In this document: in pieces, positions 34,460 to 43,059 of the stretch | Layout of the letters: each line of letters opens with the position of its first letter | Numbering within the stretch: position 1 is the stretch's first letter | Source of the DNA: Halomonas sp. ALS9 | GTDB lineage: Bacteria > Pseudomonadota > Gammaproteobacteria > Pseudomonadales > Halomonadaceae | Assembly (NCBI RefSeq): GCF_001651035.1 | Contig: NZ_LXRG01000233.1 | Span: 186,001-250,000 of the forward strand | Reading direction: 5' to 3' | DNA length: 64,000 nt | The notes under the pieces: model-generated | Database searches by the model: none | What the model was told of the DNA's origin: nothing | What the model saw: only the letters and a program-made list of their open reading frames with translations | Translations under genes and position numbers: made by a program

Positions 34460-35800
34460 ATGGCACAGGCATTTGATGCATCCGCGCAGCAGTCGTTATT
34501 GACCGCGCGTGCCGAAGAGGCGCTAGCGCTGGCAAAACGCTTGGGCGCGGATGCTGCCGAAGTGGGCGCCAGCGTTGATCAGGGCATCGGCGTTAGCGTT
34601 CGTCAGGGTGAAGTTGAAACGGTTGAGTTATCCCGTGACCAGGGCATTGCCGTCACGCTTTACGTGGGCCAGCGTAAAGGCAGCGCCTCGTCCACAGACG
34701 CCAGCAGCGCCTCGATTCAGGCAGCGGTGGAGAAAGCGCTGGCGATTGCTCGTTATACCGGTGAAGACCCGGCCGCAGGGCTAGCCGACGCCTCTCTGAT
34801 GGCCGCCGAGTTGCCCGATCTAAAAGTGCACTACCCCTGGGCCCTGACAACGGATGAGGCGATTGAGCTGGCGCTTGCCTGTGAGCAGGCGGGGCGCGAC
34901 GTTGAAGGCATTTCCCAGTCGGATGGCGCGTCACTCTCCAGCGGCGAAGGGGTACGCGTTTACGCCAATAGCCACGGCTTTTTAGGTACTCAAAAAGGCA
35001 GCAGCCATTCGCTTTCGTGCATGCTGATTGCCCAAGACGCGGCGGGTATGCAGCGCGACTACGACTACACATCTGCCCGCGACCCCAAGACGCTGCGTGA
35101 CCCCGCCGAGGTGGGCCGCGAGGCCGCCGCGCGCACGCTGCGCAGGCTGGGTGCTAAACGTCCCCCCACGGGCACCTTTCCGGTGCTGTTTGACCCCTCG
35201 TTGGCCAGTGGCTTAATTGGCCATCTGCTTGGTGGTTTAGCCGGTGGCGCGCTCTACCGTCAGGCCTCGTTTTTGTGTGACCGGCTCGGCACACCACTGT
35301 TTCCAGACTGGTTTAGTCTTGAAGAGCTGCCCATGGAGATTGGTGCCACGGCCAGCTCGCCATTTGATGGCGAGGGTGTGCAAACCCGCAATAATCGCTT
35401 TATCGATCAGGGTAGCATCGCAAGCTATATGCTCTCTGCTTACAGCGCTCGTCGGTTGGGTATGCATACCACGGGGAATGCCGGTGGGGCGAGGAACGTA
35501 AGGTTAGCGGCGCCGCTGCAATCACGCGAAAGCCTGTTGCAGGAGATGGGCAGGGGTATTTGGGTGACTGAGCTGATGGGCCAAGGCGTTAATGGCGTGA
35601 CCGGTGATTACTCCCGCGGTGCAGCAGGTTTTTGGGTCGAAAACGGTAAGGTGCAGTACCCGGTTGAAGAGTTCACCATTGCCGGTAACCTAGATCGGAT
35701 GTTTGCTGGATTAGCCGGGATTGGCGATGACACTGATACCCGTGGCAGTGTTCACACGGGTAGTTGGTTGATTGATGCGATGACGGTGGCGGGTGACTAA
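34460..35800 (+). CDS. pmbA: Metalloprotease subunit PmbA (TldE)
   Basis: A 446-residue partner of TldD in the TldD/E protease. It has the family fold but no HExxH-type motif, as expected for the non-catalytic subunit. Conserved stretches include LGADAAEVGASVDQGIGVSV near the N-terminus and FDPSLASGLIGHLLGGLAGG near residue 245. The ATG at 34460 is chosen because of the strong ribosome site; an in-frame open leader of repeats precedes it. It is separated from tldD by the oppositely oriented darP. Confidence 0.94.
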   Translation: MAQAFDASAQQSLLTARAEEALALAKRLGADAAEVGASVDQGIGVSVRQGEVETVELSRDQGIAVTLYVGQRKGSASSTDASSASIQAAVEKALAIARYTGEDPAAGLADASLMAAELPDLKVHYPWALTTDEAIELALACEQAGRDVEGISQSDGASLSSGEGVRVYANSHGFLGTQKGSSHSLSCMLIAQDAAGMQRDYDYTSARDPKTLRDPAEVGREAAARTLRRLGAKRPPTGTFPVLFDPSLASGLIGHLLGGLAGGALYRQASFLCDRLGTPLFPDWFSLEELPMEIGATASSPFDGEGVQTRNNRFIDQGSIASYMLSAYSARRLGMHTTGNAGGARNVRLAAPLQSRESLLQEMGRGIWVTELMGQGVNGVTGDYSRGAAGFWVENGKVQYPVEEFTIAGNLDRMFAGLAGIGDDTDTRGSVHTGSWLIDAMTVAGD

Positions 35801-35815
35801 CAGGTATAGCGGCGG

Positions 35816-36085
35816 CTACTGATCTTCCTCGAAGCGGGCATCGAACAGCGCTTGAATGGCTTCAAGCGCCTGTTCGGCGTCATCACCTTCGGCGTTGATC
35901 GTTAGCTCGGTACCGCAAGGGGCGGCTAGCATCAGCAGTGACATGATGTTGGCGGCGTCAGCTACCTGTTGCTGTTTGTAAACACGTATTTTAGCCGTAA
36001 ACTGTTGGCCGCATTTGACCAGTTTTGTCGCCGCGCGAGCATGTAGCCCGCGTTGATTGGTAAGTGTGAGTATTCTTTCTGGCAC
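35816..36085 (-). CDS. ptsO: Nitrogen PTS phosphocarrier NPr
   Basis: An 89-residue HPr-fold protein. The phosphorylated His15 lies in RGLHARAA; the C-terminal half (MSLLMLAAPCGTELTINAEG) follows the HPr pattern, but the context with rapZ, ptsN and rpoN marks it as NPr of the nitrogen phosphotransferase system. It passes phosphate from enzyme I-Ntr to PtsN. Enzyme I-Ntr is not in this window. It lies downstream of rapZ by about 40 bp. Confidence 0.93.
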   Translation of the reverse strand: MPERILTLTNQRGLHARAATKLVKCGQQFTAKIRVYKQQQVADAANIMSLLMLAAPCGTELTINAEGDDAEQALEAIQALFDARFEEDQ

Positions 36086-36129
36086 CCTGGTTCCTTCTCG
36101 CCGAGTGGTGTCATTAATGGATAAACGCG

Positions 36130-37059
36130 CTAAGTCTCTTTCCGTTCGTTGTTGGAAGTAGCGCTGAGGAGAGCCGCCGCCGACTGTTCACCCAAGGTGT
36201 AGTGCAGCCCCAGTTCACGATGGCGTAGTTGAACGTCGCCCATGCTAGTGGTCAACCTCTCCGCCAGCTTCTCGACCATGTAGACCGAGCGGTGCTGGCC
36301 ACCAGTGCAGCCAATCGCGATGGTCATGTAGCTGCGTTGGCTATTCTGGTAAGCGGGTAGCCAACGCTCAAGCCACGCCAAAATATCGTTGCTCATGGCG
36401 TCAACAATAGGATAGCTGCTCAAAAAAGCCACAATATCAGCGTCACGGCCGGTGAACTGGCGCAGCGTTGGATCCCAGTAAGGATTCGGCAGGCAGCGCA
36501 CGTCGAAGACCAAGTCAGCATCTAACGGCACGCCGCGTTTGTAACCGAATGACTCAAGGGTCAACGTTAGCTTATCGCGCTGCTGGTGTGCTACCTGGTC
36601 GGTAATGCGACGGCGTAAATCGTGTACCGATAACCGTGATGTATCGATCAGTAAGTCGGCTAGGTCGCGAATATCCTCCAGCGTCTCTTCTTCTTTATTG
36701 ATCGCTTCTTCGAGGGTCATTTCACTATCGCGAGTCAGCGGATGACGTCGCCGGGTAGCCGAGTAACGCTCAAGCAGGATGCGGGCATCGGTGGTCAAGT
36801 AAATCACTTGAAAGTTAATTTTACGCTGGCGCAACTCCTCTAACAAAGAGGGCAAGCGCTCCAGCGCTCCCGGCAAATTACGGGCATCAATACTGACCGC
36901 CAAATGAGTACGGTCACCCTGGCCGCGTAATTCGTCCACCAACGAGCCCAGCAGCATAGCGGGGAGGTTATCAATCGCGTAGTAGCCAAGATCCTCCAGC
37001 GCCTGTAGAGCGATAGATTTACCTGAACCTGAGCGGCCGCTAATGATCACCAGTTGCAT
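36130..37059 (-). CDS. rapZ: RNase adapter protein RapZ
   Basis: A 309-residue P-loop protein. In E. coli it binds glucosamine-6-phosphate and delivers the GlmZ small RNA to RNase E; some homologues hydrolyse nucleotides. The Walker A GRSGSGKS is at residues 8-15, and the C-terminal domain has FGYKRGVPLDADLVFDVR and IGCTGGQHRSVYMVE. The ATG at 37059 is preferred over a TTG 8 codons upstream. Part of the rpoN cluster. Confidence 0.95.
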   Translation of the reverse strand: MQLVIISGRSGSGKSIALQALEDLGYYAIDNLPAMLLGSLVDELRGQGDRTHLAVSIDARNLPGALERLPSLLEELRQRKINFQVIYLTTDARILLERYSATRRRHPLTRDSEMTLEEAINKEEETLEDIRDLADLLIDTSRLSVHDLRRRITDQVAHQQRDKLTLTLESFGYKRGVPLDADLVFDVRCLPNPYWDPTLRQFTGRDADIVAFLSSYPIVDAMSNDILAWLERWLPAYQNSQRSYMTIAIGCTGGQHRSVYMVEKLAERLTTSMGDVQLRHRELGLHYTLGEQSAAALLSATSNNERKET

Positions 37060-37130
37060 AGAGTCTCTCTTTGCCTTGGTCAAGCTGCGTTAAGGGTGGT
37101 GAGCGAAACATACACCTGCGGTGACTAACC

Positions 37131-37178
37131 TTAAATAGATTTTAAAAATAGGTTTTAAAATAGATTTTAAGACCGGTT
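37131..37178 (-). repeat. 11-13 bp tandem repeat, four units, at the ptsN stop
   Basis: Read on the plus strand, four units of 11, 13, 12 and 12 bp follow a TTAAAATAGATT pattern: TTAAATAGATT, TTAAAAATAGGTT, TTAAAATAGATT and TTAAGACCGGTT. The last unit overlaps the minus-strand ptsN stop codon (37177-37179). The array occupies much of the ptsN-rapZ gap and contains several in-line TAA triplets. Confidence 0.8.
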
Positions 37179-37647
37179 AGGCCGCTGATTGCTCACGAAT
37201 TTTGGCAGTGATGAGCTCAAGCAATTCACGCTGACTGGCCGCTTTACGCAGCAGCTGGCGTGTATCCGCATCATTCATGATGGTCGCTACTTGGCCGAGC
37301 AGTGAAAGGTGCGTGTCATCTGCTTCTTCGGGTACCAACAGTACAAACACCAGGTCTACCGGGTCGCCATCGATAGCGTCAAAATCAATCGCTTCTGACA
37401 ATTTTAAAAAACCAGCGATAGGGGCGGTGCAGTGGGGGCTACGCGCATGGGGAATAGCCACGCCGTTACCAATACCGGTGCTGCCTAAGCGTTCACGGCC
37501 GATTAAACGGCTAAACACTTCTTGGCTGTCCAAGCTGGGAATATTTTGGGCAATAAAGGTGCTGTAAAACTCCAGCACCCTTTTTTTGCTGCCCCCGGGT
37601 ACGTCAAATAGAACGCGTTCCGGGGGAAGTATGGTTTCCAACGTCAT
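37177..37647 (-). CDS. ptsN: PTS IIA-Ntr regulatory protein PtsN
   Basis: A 156-residue IIA-fold protein, the last phosphate acceptor of the nitrogen PTS, which regulates potassium uptake and other processes by protein contact. The phosphorylated His is His67 in GNGVAIPHARSP. The ATG at 37647 lies 4 bp after the hpf stop; a GTG five codons earlier (37662) would overlap hpf and has its own weak AAGG, so the start is not certain. Confidence 0.93.
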   Translation of the reverse strand: MTLETILPPERVLFDVPGGSKKRVLEFYSTFIAQNIPSLDSQEVFSRLIGRERLGSTGIGNGVAIPHARSPHCTAPIAGFLKLSEAIDFDAIDGDPVDLVFVLLVPEEADDTHLSLLGQVATIMNDADTRQLLRKAASQRELLELITAKIREQSAA

Positions 37648-37651
37648 TGAA

Positions 37652-37960
37652 TTAACGCACACCTGCGCCTTGGGCGCGAGCTTGTGCTTTTTCCTTGTGT
37701 TTAACGAGTTGACGGTCGATTTTATCCGCTAGGGCGTCGATAGCGGCGTACATATCACTGTCTAGGGCTTCCGCATGTAAGTCAGCACCTGCGGCGTGCA
37801 GCGTACAGGCGGCCTGCTGGCGCTCTTTCTCCACTGATAAGGTGACTTGCACCGTAGTTATATTGTCGTAATGGCGCTCTACACGCTCAAGCTTTTCGTT
37901 GACATAGTCACGCAAGGCGTCAGTCAGTTCTACGTGATGACCAGTGATATTTACTTGCAT
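37652..37960 (-). CDS. hpf: Ribosome hibernation promoting factor
   Basis: A 102-residue short-type HPF/YfiA protein that binds the 30S subunit and promotes inactive ribosome dimers in stationary phase. The family start MQVNITGHHVELTDALRDYV is clear and the C-terminal long-HPF domain is absent. The ATG at 37960 follows AAGGAG. It lies about 100 bp after rpoN and immediately before ptsN, the standard order. Confidence 0.95.
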   Translation of the reverse strand: MQVNITGHHVELTDALRDYVNEKLERVERHYDNITTVQVTLSVEKERQQAACTLHAAGADLHAEALDSDMYAAIDALADKIDRQLVKHKEKAQARAQGAGVR

Positions 37961-38058
37961 TGACGTACTCCTTATCCATCGGACTGTACTTCGATTGTAA
38001 CCCTTTTTGCCGCGTTGCAAAGCCCTTGTCGAGAGTTTCCCTGAAACGGCAGCAGGGC

Positions 38059-39474
38059 CTAGCGTAAACGGCGCCTTTCGCTGGAGGAGGGGATGCCCAT
38101 GGCTTCACGATATTTAGCCACCGTGCGACGCGCCACCTGCACGCCCCCTTCGCCTAATAGCGTGACCAAGCGGCTGTCAGAAAGCGGTTTGCCAGGGGGC
38201 TCCTCTTGAATCAGTTTTTTGAGACGCGCGCGGATGGCGGTACTTGAGTGACTGTCGCCATCTTGGCTGCTCACCTGGCTCGAGAAAAAGTACTTGAGCT
38301 CAAAAACACCGCGGGGCGTATGAATGTATTTCTGCGTCGTTACCCGCGAGATAGTTGATTCGTGCATCTCAACGGCTTCGGCAATATCGGCGAGTATCAG
38401 CGGCTTCATGGCTTCTTCGCCGTGCTCCAAAAAGCCAATCTGTCGAGTGATAATTTCGCGACCAACCCGCAATAGCGTATCGTTACGGCTAGACAGGCTC
38501 TTAATCAGCCAGCGCGCTTCCTGCAGGTGTTCTTTGAGAAACTGGTTATCATCGCTTTTGTCCGCACGCTTAATCAAGCTGGCGTAGTCGGGCTGAATGC
38601 GCAGCCGTGGCAGGGCCTCTGGGTTGAGCTCTAAATGCCAGCCATCTTGGTCGTGGCGGACGACTAGATCGGGCGTTACATAACTGTCGTCGGTATCGCC
38701 GTAGGCGCTACCTGGACGTGGGTCGAGGCTGCGAATGAGTAGGATAACATCGGCCAACTGCTCGTCATCAAGCCCGAGACGGCGCTTAAGCAAGCGCATA
38801 TCATCCTTGCCGAGCGCTTCAAGAAACTGCCGAACGAGACGGCGGGCGGGAACCAGCAGTGGTGTATCGTCGGGAAGGGCGGCGAGCTGCAGCATCAGGC
38901 ATTCACGCAAATCACGGGCAAAGATACCGGTCGGCTCAAACTGTTGGAGCTTGAGCAGCGTGGTTTCCACTTCGCGCTGACTAAGCCCGTCAATGCCCTG
39001 GGCACGAAGTCCTTCACGGATATCGTTGAGCGGCTGGGTTAGGTAGCCATTAGCATCTAGCGCGTCGATTAAGCTCTCCGCGACAAGCTGTTCACGGGCG
39101 CTAAAATCGGTCATGGCAAGTTGCCACAGCAGGTGCCCGTGCAGGCTCTGTCCGGCTGCCTGGCGCTCAAAGTCGGGGCCTTCGCTGCTGCTACCACCCT
39201 GGCTACCCATATCTTGATAGGTATCTGACCAGTCGCTATCTACCGAGAGCTCAGTAGGGATGCTCTCTGACCACTCTTCTTCTTTAGGCTCGCTGACAGC
39301 CTGCTCACTAAATTCATCTTCTTGCTCCAGCATGGGGTTGGCGTCTAGGGCCTGCTGAATTTCTTGACGAAGGTCCAGCGTCGAAAGTTGCAACAGCGCA
39401 ATGGCCTGCTGCAACTGGGGCGTCATGGTCAGCTGTGTGCCGATACGCAGTTGGAGAGAAGCTTTCATGACCAT
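38059..39474 (-). CDS. rpoN: RNA polymerase sigma-54 factor RpoN
   Basis: A 471-residue sigma-54. Region I, the activator-interacting part, starts LQLRIGTQLTMTPQLQQAIALLQLS and is followed by a Glu/Ser-rich acidic region II. The DNA-binding RpoN box ARRTVAKYRE lies close to the C-terminus. It directs transcription that requires ATP-dependent enhancer-binding activators. Two ATGs, at 39474 and 39468, are possible; the first has GAGTGG upstream, the second matches the canonical family start. Confidence 0.96.
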   Translation of the reverse strand: MVMKASLQLRIGTQLTMTPQLQQAIALLQLSTLDLRQEIQQALDANPMLEQEDEFSEQAVSEPKEEEWSESIPTELSVDSDWSDTYQDMGSQGGSSSEGPDFERQAAGQSLHGHLLWQLAMTDFSAREQLVAESLIDALDANGYLTQPLNDIREGLRAQGIDGLSQREVETTLLKLQQFEPTGIFARDLRECLMLQLAALPDDTPLLVPARRLVRQFLEALGKDDMRLLKRRLGLDDEQLADVILLIRSLDPRPGSAYGDTDDSYVTPDLVVRHDQDGWHLELNPEALPRLRIQPDYASLIKRADKSDDNQFLKEHLQEARWLIKSLSSRNDTLLRVGREIITRQIGFLEHGEEAMKPLILADIAEAVEMHESTISRVTTQKYIHTPRGVFELKYFFSSQVSSQDGDSHSSTAIRARLKKLIQEEPPGKPLSDSRLVTLLGEGGVQVARRTVAKYREAMGIPSSSERRRLR

Positions 39475-39600
39475 CTGAGAACCACTCGTTAATCGGAATG
39501 TTCCACACTAGTGCGAGTGAGTGCCGGGTGCAAGTGCAATAAGCATGCCATTGGTAGTAAAGTTGTTGTAAAGCGCTATTTAGTGGGGTGAAAAGTCAGT

Positions 39601-39636
39601 TTAGAAGTGAAAATAATCTTAGAGGCGAAAATCTGC
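39601..39636 (-). repeat. 18-bp imperfect tandem repeat duplicating the lptB stop
   Basis: On the plus strand, TTAGAAGTGAAAATAATC (39601-39618) is followed by TTAGAGGCGAAAATCTGC (39619-39636). The first 14 positions match at 12. Each copy carries the TAA stop on the minus strand, 18 bp apart and so in frame, giving lptB a back-up stop codon. Confidence 0.65.
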
Positions 39637-40386
39637 GCCCAAATAAACATCCCTTACTTTTTGGTTAGTAAGTATTGAAGCTGGCGAGCCGCTGGCGATG
39701 ATTTGCCCATCACCGACGATATAGGCGATATCGCAAATATCCAGGGTTTCACGCACGTTATGGTCGGTAATCAGTACACCGATATGGCGCTGCTTCAGCG
39801 CACGAATGATGGTTTTAATTTCGCCCACAGAAATGGGATCAACGCCAGCAAAGGGCTCATCGAGCAAAATAAAGGCAGGCTCTGTTGCTAAGGAGCGTGC
39901 AATTTCCACGCGTCTGCGCTCGCCGCCCGAAAGGCTCATGCCGAGGTTGTCGCGAATGTGAGTGATATGAAAGTCTTCGAGTAGCGCTTCCAAGCGCTGT
40001 TCCCGGTCGCTGCGATTGAGCTCTTTGCGCGTCTCGAGTATCGCCATAATATTGTCAGCAACCGAAAGTTTGCGGAAGATAGACGCCTCCTGGGGGAGAT
40101 ATCCGATACCTGCTGCTGCGCGCTCGTGCATAGGTGCGCGGGTTAAATCCACATCGTCGATGCCCACTTCGCCAGCATCGGATTTTACCAGCCCGACAAT
40201 CATATAGAACGAGGTGGTTTTGCCGGCACCATTAGGGCCAAGTAGGCCGACCACGCTGCCTTGGCAGATTTCCAAATTGATGTCTTTGACCACGCGGCGG
40301 CGTTTGTAGCTTTTGGCCAGGTGGTGGGCATAAAGGGTTTTGATCGGCGTAAGAATTTGGTTCGGCGTAGTGTCAACAGTTGCCAC
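39619..40386 (-). CDS. lptB: LPS export ABC transporter ATPase LptB
   Basis: A 255-residue ABC ATPase that powers LPS extraction from the inner membrane by LptFG. Walker A GPNGAGKTT is near residue 49, the signature LSGGERRR near 147, and Walker B FILLDEPFAGVDP near 165. The start is GTG at 40386 after GGAG. It is about 15 residues longer at the N-terminus than E. coli LptB (241). It follows lptA by 11 bp. Confidence 0.96.
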   Translation of the reverse strand: MATVDTTPNQILTPIKTLYAHHLAKSYKRRRVVKDINLEICQGSVVGLLGPNGAGKTTSFYMIVGLVKSDAGEVGIDDVDLTRAPMHERAAAGIGYLPQEASIFRKLSVADNIMAILETRKELNRSDREQRLEALLEDFHITHIRDNLGMSLSGGERRRVEIARSLATEPAFILLDEPFAGVDPISVGEIKTIIRALKQRHIGVLITDHNVRETLDICDIAYIVGDGQIIASGSPASILTNQKVRDVYLGADFRL

Positions 40387-40397
40387 AGCTCGGCTCC

Positions 40398-40892
40398 CTA
40401 TTGTTCAGGCTGAAGGGTCATACGTATGCGCTGGGGCTCGCTGCCGTCAACGTCAGAGCGTGCTTGAATCACTTCACGGTCAATAAAGTATTCAAGCCGC
40501 CCGCCGCTGAACTTGTCCTCTTGCTGAGTCAGCTCGGCTTGGTCAATCAGTTCTACGCGGCGTTCAGCGACATGATAAATAATCCTTCTTGCCCAGCCCT
40601 CAGTGGGGCCATCCTGACCTTGTGCTTGATGACGCAGGTAGGCGCGCTCACCGGTGGAGGTTGCCGTCGAAAGTTCGCCGGCCTCGTTGCGTTTGATCTC
40701 TACCCGATCACCTCGCAGCTGCATTTCGCCCTGACGTATCTCTACATCCCCGGTATAAACGGCGGTGCCCGCCCGCTGGTCGAGATCTAAACGGTCGGCT
40801 TCCACTTCCACAGGGGCCTGTTGTGAAGTTTGGGCCAGTGCCGATAATGGCATCGCTAGCGCAAATAGGGCGGTGTAAATAAGTGCTTTCAT
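40398..40892 (-). CDS. lptA: LPS transport periplasmic protein LptA
   Basis: A 164-residue OstA-fold protein that forms the periplasmic bridge carrying LPS to the outer membrane. A signal peptide ends at SALA near residue 20, followed by beta-jellyroll repeats such as VEVEADRLDLDQRAGTAVYTGDV. The ATG follows AAGAGGAG. It lies 12 bp after lptC. Confidence 0.94.
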   Translation of the reverse strand: MKALIYTALFALAMPLSALAQTSQQAPVEVEADRLDLDQRAGTAVYTGDVEIRQGEMQLRGDRVEIKRNEAGELSTATSTGERAYLRHQAQGQDGPTEGWARRIIYHVAERRVELIDQAELTQQEDKFSGGRLEYFIDREVIQARSDVDGSEPQRIRMTLQPEQ

Positions 40893-40904
40893 GGCGACTC
40901 CTCT

Positions 40905-41474
40905 TTAAGGTTGCGTGGCCGGGGGGTGTGTGCCGCGCACATTATCAGTTAGGCGTACCCGGCTATCGTTAAGCCACACGTCCATACGTGAAGCGCGCAT
41001 TTGCTGGGGCGGTTGCTGTAACAGTACCGGTGTTGCACTCCAGGCATGCTGAGTTACCCCATCATAATGCAATAGCTCGGTATCTAGCTGCCAGCCTTCA
41101 TCAGGTGCGATCAAGCGAGCCGAGCCTGACAGTAACAGCGCTTGGGTAGCGGTGTTGAGCGTGCCTACATCGGCGCTAGCCAGCCACTGGCGCCCCTCAT
41201 TGTCATACAGAACGGCTTCGGGCTCTTCCGACCAGGTTTCGCTTTGCTGAGGCGTATGGATAAGACGCGGTGTTGTCAGCGACTGCAAAACGCTGCCGTT
41301 ATCACCGAATAGCGTAATTTCAGCATTTTCCAGTACGTGACCTGGTTCCTGAGCCTGCGCTTCAGGGTCGATGGTAGTGTCTTGAGGGCCGCCGGGGTCA
41401 AGCCATACCAGCAGCGCACCCAGCGCGATAACCAGCCCGCCCAGCCAGAGGCGTACCTTAAGCCGCTTCAACAT
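40905..41474 (-). CDS. lptC: LPS export protein LptC
   Basis: A 189-residue bitopic inner-membrane protein that receives LPS from LptBFG and passes it to LptA. One membrane segment (about residues 9-27, WLGGLVIALGALLVWL) precedes a periplasmic jellyroll domain. Its ATG touches the kdsC stop. Sequence of this family is weakly conserved, so the position between kdsC and lptA is the stronger evidence. Confidence 0.92.
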   Translation of the reverse strand: MLKRLKVRLWLGGLVIALGALLVWLDPGGPQDTTIDPEAQAQEPGHVLENAEITLFGDNGSVLQSLTTPRLIHTPQQSETWSEEPEAVLYDNEGRQWLASADVGTLNTATQALLLSGSARLIAPDEGWQLDTELLHYDGVTQHAWSATPVLLQQPPQQMRASRMDVWLNDSRVRLTDNVRGTHPPATQP

Positions 41475-42017
41475 TTATGCTCGACCGTGCAAATAGGTGT
41501 CGAGCACCGCGCCCCAGTGCCCTTGAGATTCAAGCAGCGTATCGCAGATTTCACGAACGGCACCGTGACCACCCAGGCGTTCGGTGATCCAGTCGGCGTG
41601 GGTGTGCATATAATCCGGTGCGTTAGGCACGGTAATGCCGACGCCGCAACGCTTAATAGCCGCTAGATCGGGCAGGTCGTCGCCGCAATAGGCTACTTGT
41701 TCCAGCTCGATATCAAGGCGCTGGCAAAGCCCGCGCAGGGTAGCCAGTTTGTCTTCACAGCCTTGGTGAACATGGTCGATACCCAGGGCGGCGGCACGCT
41801 GACTGACCATGGGGGAATCGCGCCCGGTAATCAGTGCAACATGCACGCCCACGCGTTTGAGCAGCTTTAGCCCATGGCCATCCTGAGTATGGAAGGCTTT
41901 GATTTCGATTCCATCGGCCTGAAAGTAGAGGCGGCCATCGGTGAGGACGCCGTCAACATCCAACGCCAATAGGCGTACGCGGCGGAGTCGATCGAGTAGC
42001 GCGGTGGGTAGGGTCAT
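41475..42017 (-). CDS. kdsC: 3-deoxy-D-manno-octulosonate 8-phosphate phosphatase
   Basis: A 180-residue HAD-family phosphatase that makes Kdo from Kdo 8-phosphate. The nucleophile motif LALDVDGVLTDG is near residue 16, GRDSPMV follows near 65, and the metal motif YCGDDLPDL is near 114. The small size, without a cap domain, is typical for this tetrameric enzyme. It is preceded by kdsD and followed directly by lptC. Confidence 0.95.
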   Translation of the reverse strand: MTLPTALLDRLRRVRLLALDVDGVLTDGRLYFQADGIEIKAFHTQDGHGLKLLKRVGVHVALITGRDSPMVSQRAAALGIDHVHQGCEDKLATLRGLCQRLDIELEQVAYCGDDLPDLAAIKRCGVGITVPNAPDYMHTHADWITERLGGHGAVREICDTLLESQGHWGAVLDTYLHGRA

Positions 42018-42048
42018 AGAGCCTCCATATCAGTAATTTCTTATAGCC

Positions 42049-42084
42049 AGACGGATAAAAAACGCCGATGGGTTAAATAACGCC
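42049..42084 (-). repeat. Possible 18-bp imperfect repeat at the kdsD stop
   Basis: On the minus strand, GGCGTTATTTAACCCATC, which contains the kdsD stop, is followed by GGCGTTTTTTATCCGTCT; 12 of 18 positions match. This is weak and could be chance, but it resembles other repeats found at gene ends in this window. Confidence 0.35.
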
Positions 42085-43059
42085 GCTGGCGAGCAGGTCG
42101 TGCATATGTAGAGCCCCAATAGGGCGCTGTTGTTCATCGACCACCGCTAGCGCGGTAATCCGGCTCTCTTCCATAATACGTACCGCTTCGGCCGCCAGGA
42201 TGTCGGGGCCGATGCGTTTGCCTGGCCGGGTCATAACGTCGTCAACGAGGACATCGCGCAGGTTGTGAAACTGATCCAGCGTACGGCGCAGGTCGCCATC
42301 GGTGTAAACCCCGGCCAGGCGTCCTTCGCTATCCACCACGCAGGTAAAGCCAAGTCCTTGCCGGGTGATCTCTAATAACGCATCGCGCAGTGGGCTTCCT
42401 AATGTGACCTGGGGTAGCCGCTCGCCATCGTGCATCAGGTCTCTGACGCGCAGCAGTAAGCGCTTGCCTAAACTGCCGCCAGGGTGGGAAAGGGCAAAGT
42501 CTTCAGCGGTAAAGCCGCGTGCTTCCAGTAACGCCACCGCCAGTGCATCGCCTAGGGCGAGAGCCGCAGTGGTGGAGCTGGTAGGGGCGAGATCGAGCGG
42601 GCACGCCTCTCGCTCAACGCCGCTGTTTAGGTGCGCATCAGCGTGTTTGGCAAGCGTGGATTGGGGGCGCCCCGTCATGCTGACCAGCGGTGTGCCCAAG
42701 CGTTTAAGCAGCGGCAGTAGGGCGGTGACTTCAGCCGTTTCTCCCGAGTTAGATAACGCCAGCACAACATCAGCGCGGGTGATCATGCCTAAATCGCCGT
42801 GGCTGGCTTCACCGGGGTGAACGAAAAAAGCCGGTGTGCCCGTACTGGCCAGCGTTGCCGCCAGCTTGCCTGCAATATGCCCCGACTTGCCCATGCCAGT
42901 CACCACCACGCGTCCTTGGCAGGCGAGGATTAGCTCGCAGGCGCGGTCAAAGCTTTCGTCTAGTTTAGCCTGGAGGCCTCCAATCGCTGCCTGCTCAATT
43001 TGCAGCGTACGCAGAGCGCTTTCGCGTAGTAGGCTGGATGAAGCGAGAGGCTGGCGCAT
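42073..43059 (-). CDS. kdsD: Arabinose-5-phosphate isomerase KdsD
   Basis: A 328-residue enzyme that converts ribulose 5-phosphate to arabinose 5-phosphate, the first step of Kdo synthesis. An N-terminal SIS sugar-isomerase domain (VVVTGMGKSGHIAGKLAATLASTGTPAFFVHPGEASHGDLGM, near residues 48-90) is followed by two CBS domains. The ATG at 43059 follows AAGAGA and gives the normal length; the longer frame upstream adds a Tyr/Ser-rich stretch without family support. Confidence 0.95.
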   Translation of the reverse strand: MRQPLASSSLLRESALRTLQIEQAAIGGLQAKLDESFDRACELILACQGRVVVTGMGKSGHIAGKLAATLASTGTPAFFVHPGEASHGDLGMITRADVVLALSNSGETAEVTALLPLLKRLGTPLVSMTGRPQSTLAKHADAHLNSGVEREACPLDLAPTSSTTAALALGDALAVALLEARGFTAEDFALSHPGGSLGKRLLLRVRDLMHDGERLPQVTLGSPLRDALLEITRQGLGFTCVVDSEGRLAGVYTDGDLRRTLDQFHNLRDVLVDDVMTRPGKRIGPDILAAEAVRIMEESRITALAVVDEQQRPIGALHMHDLLASGVI

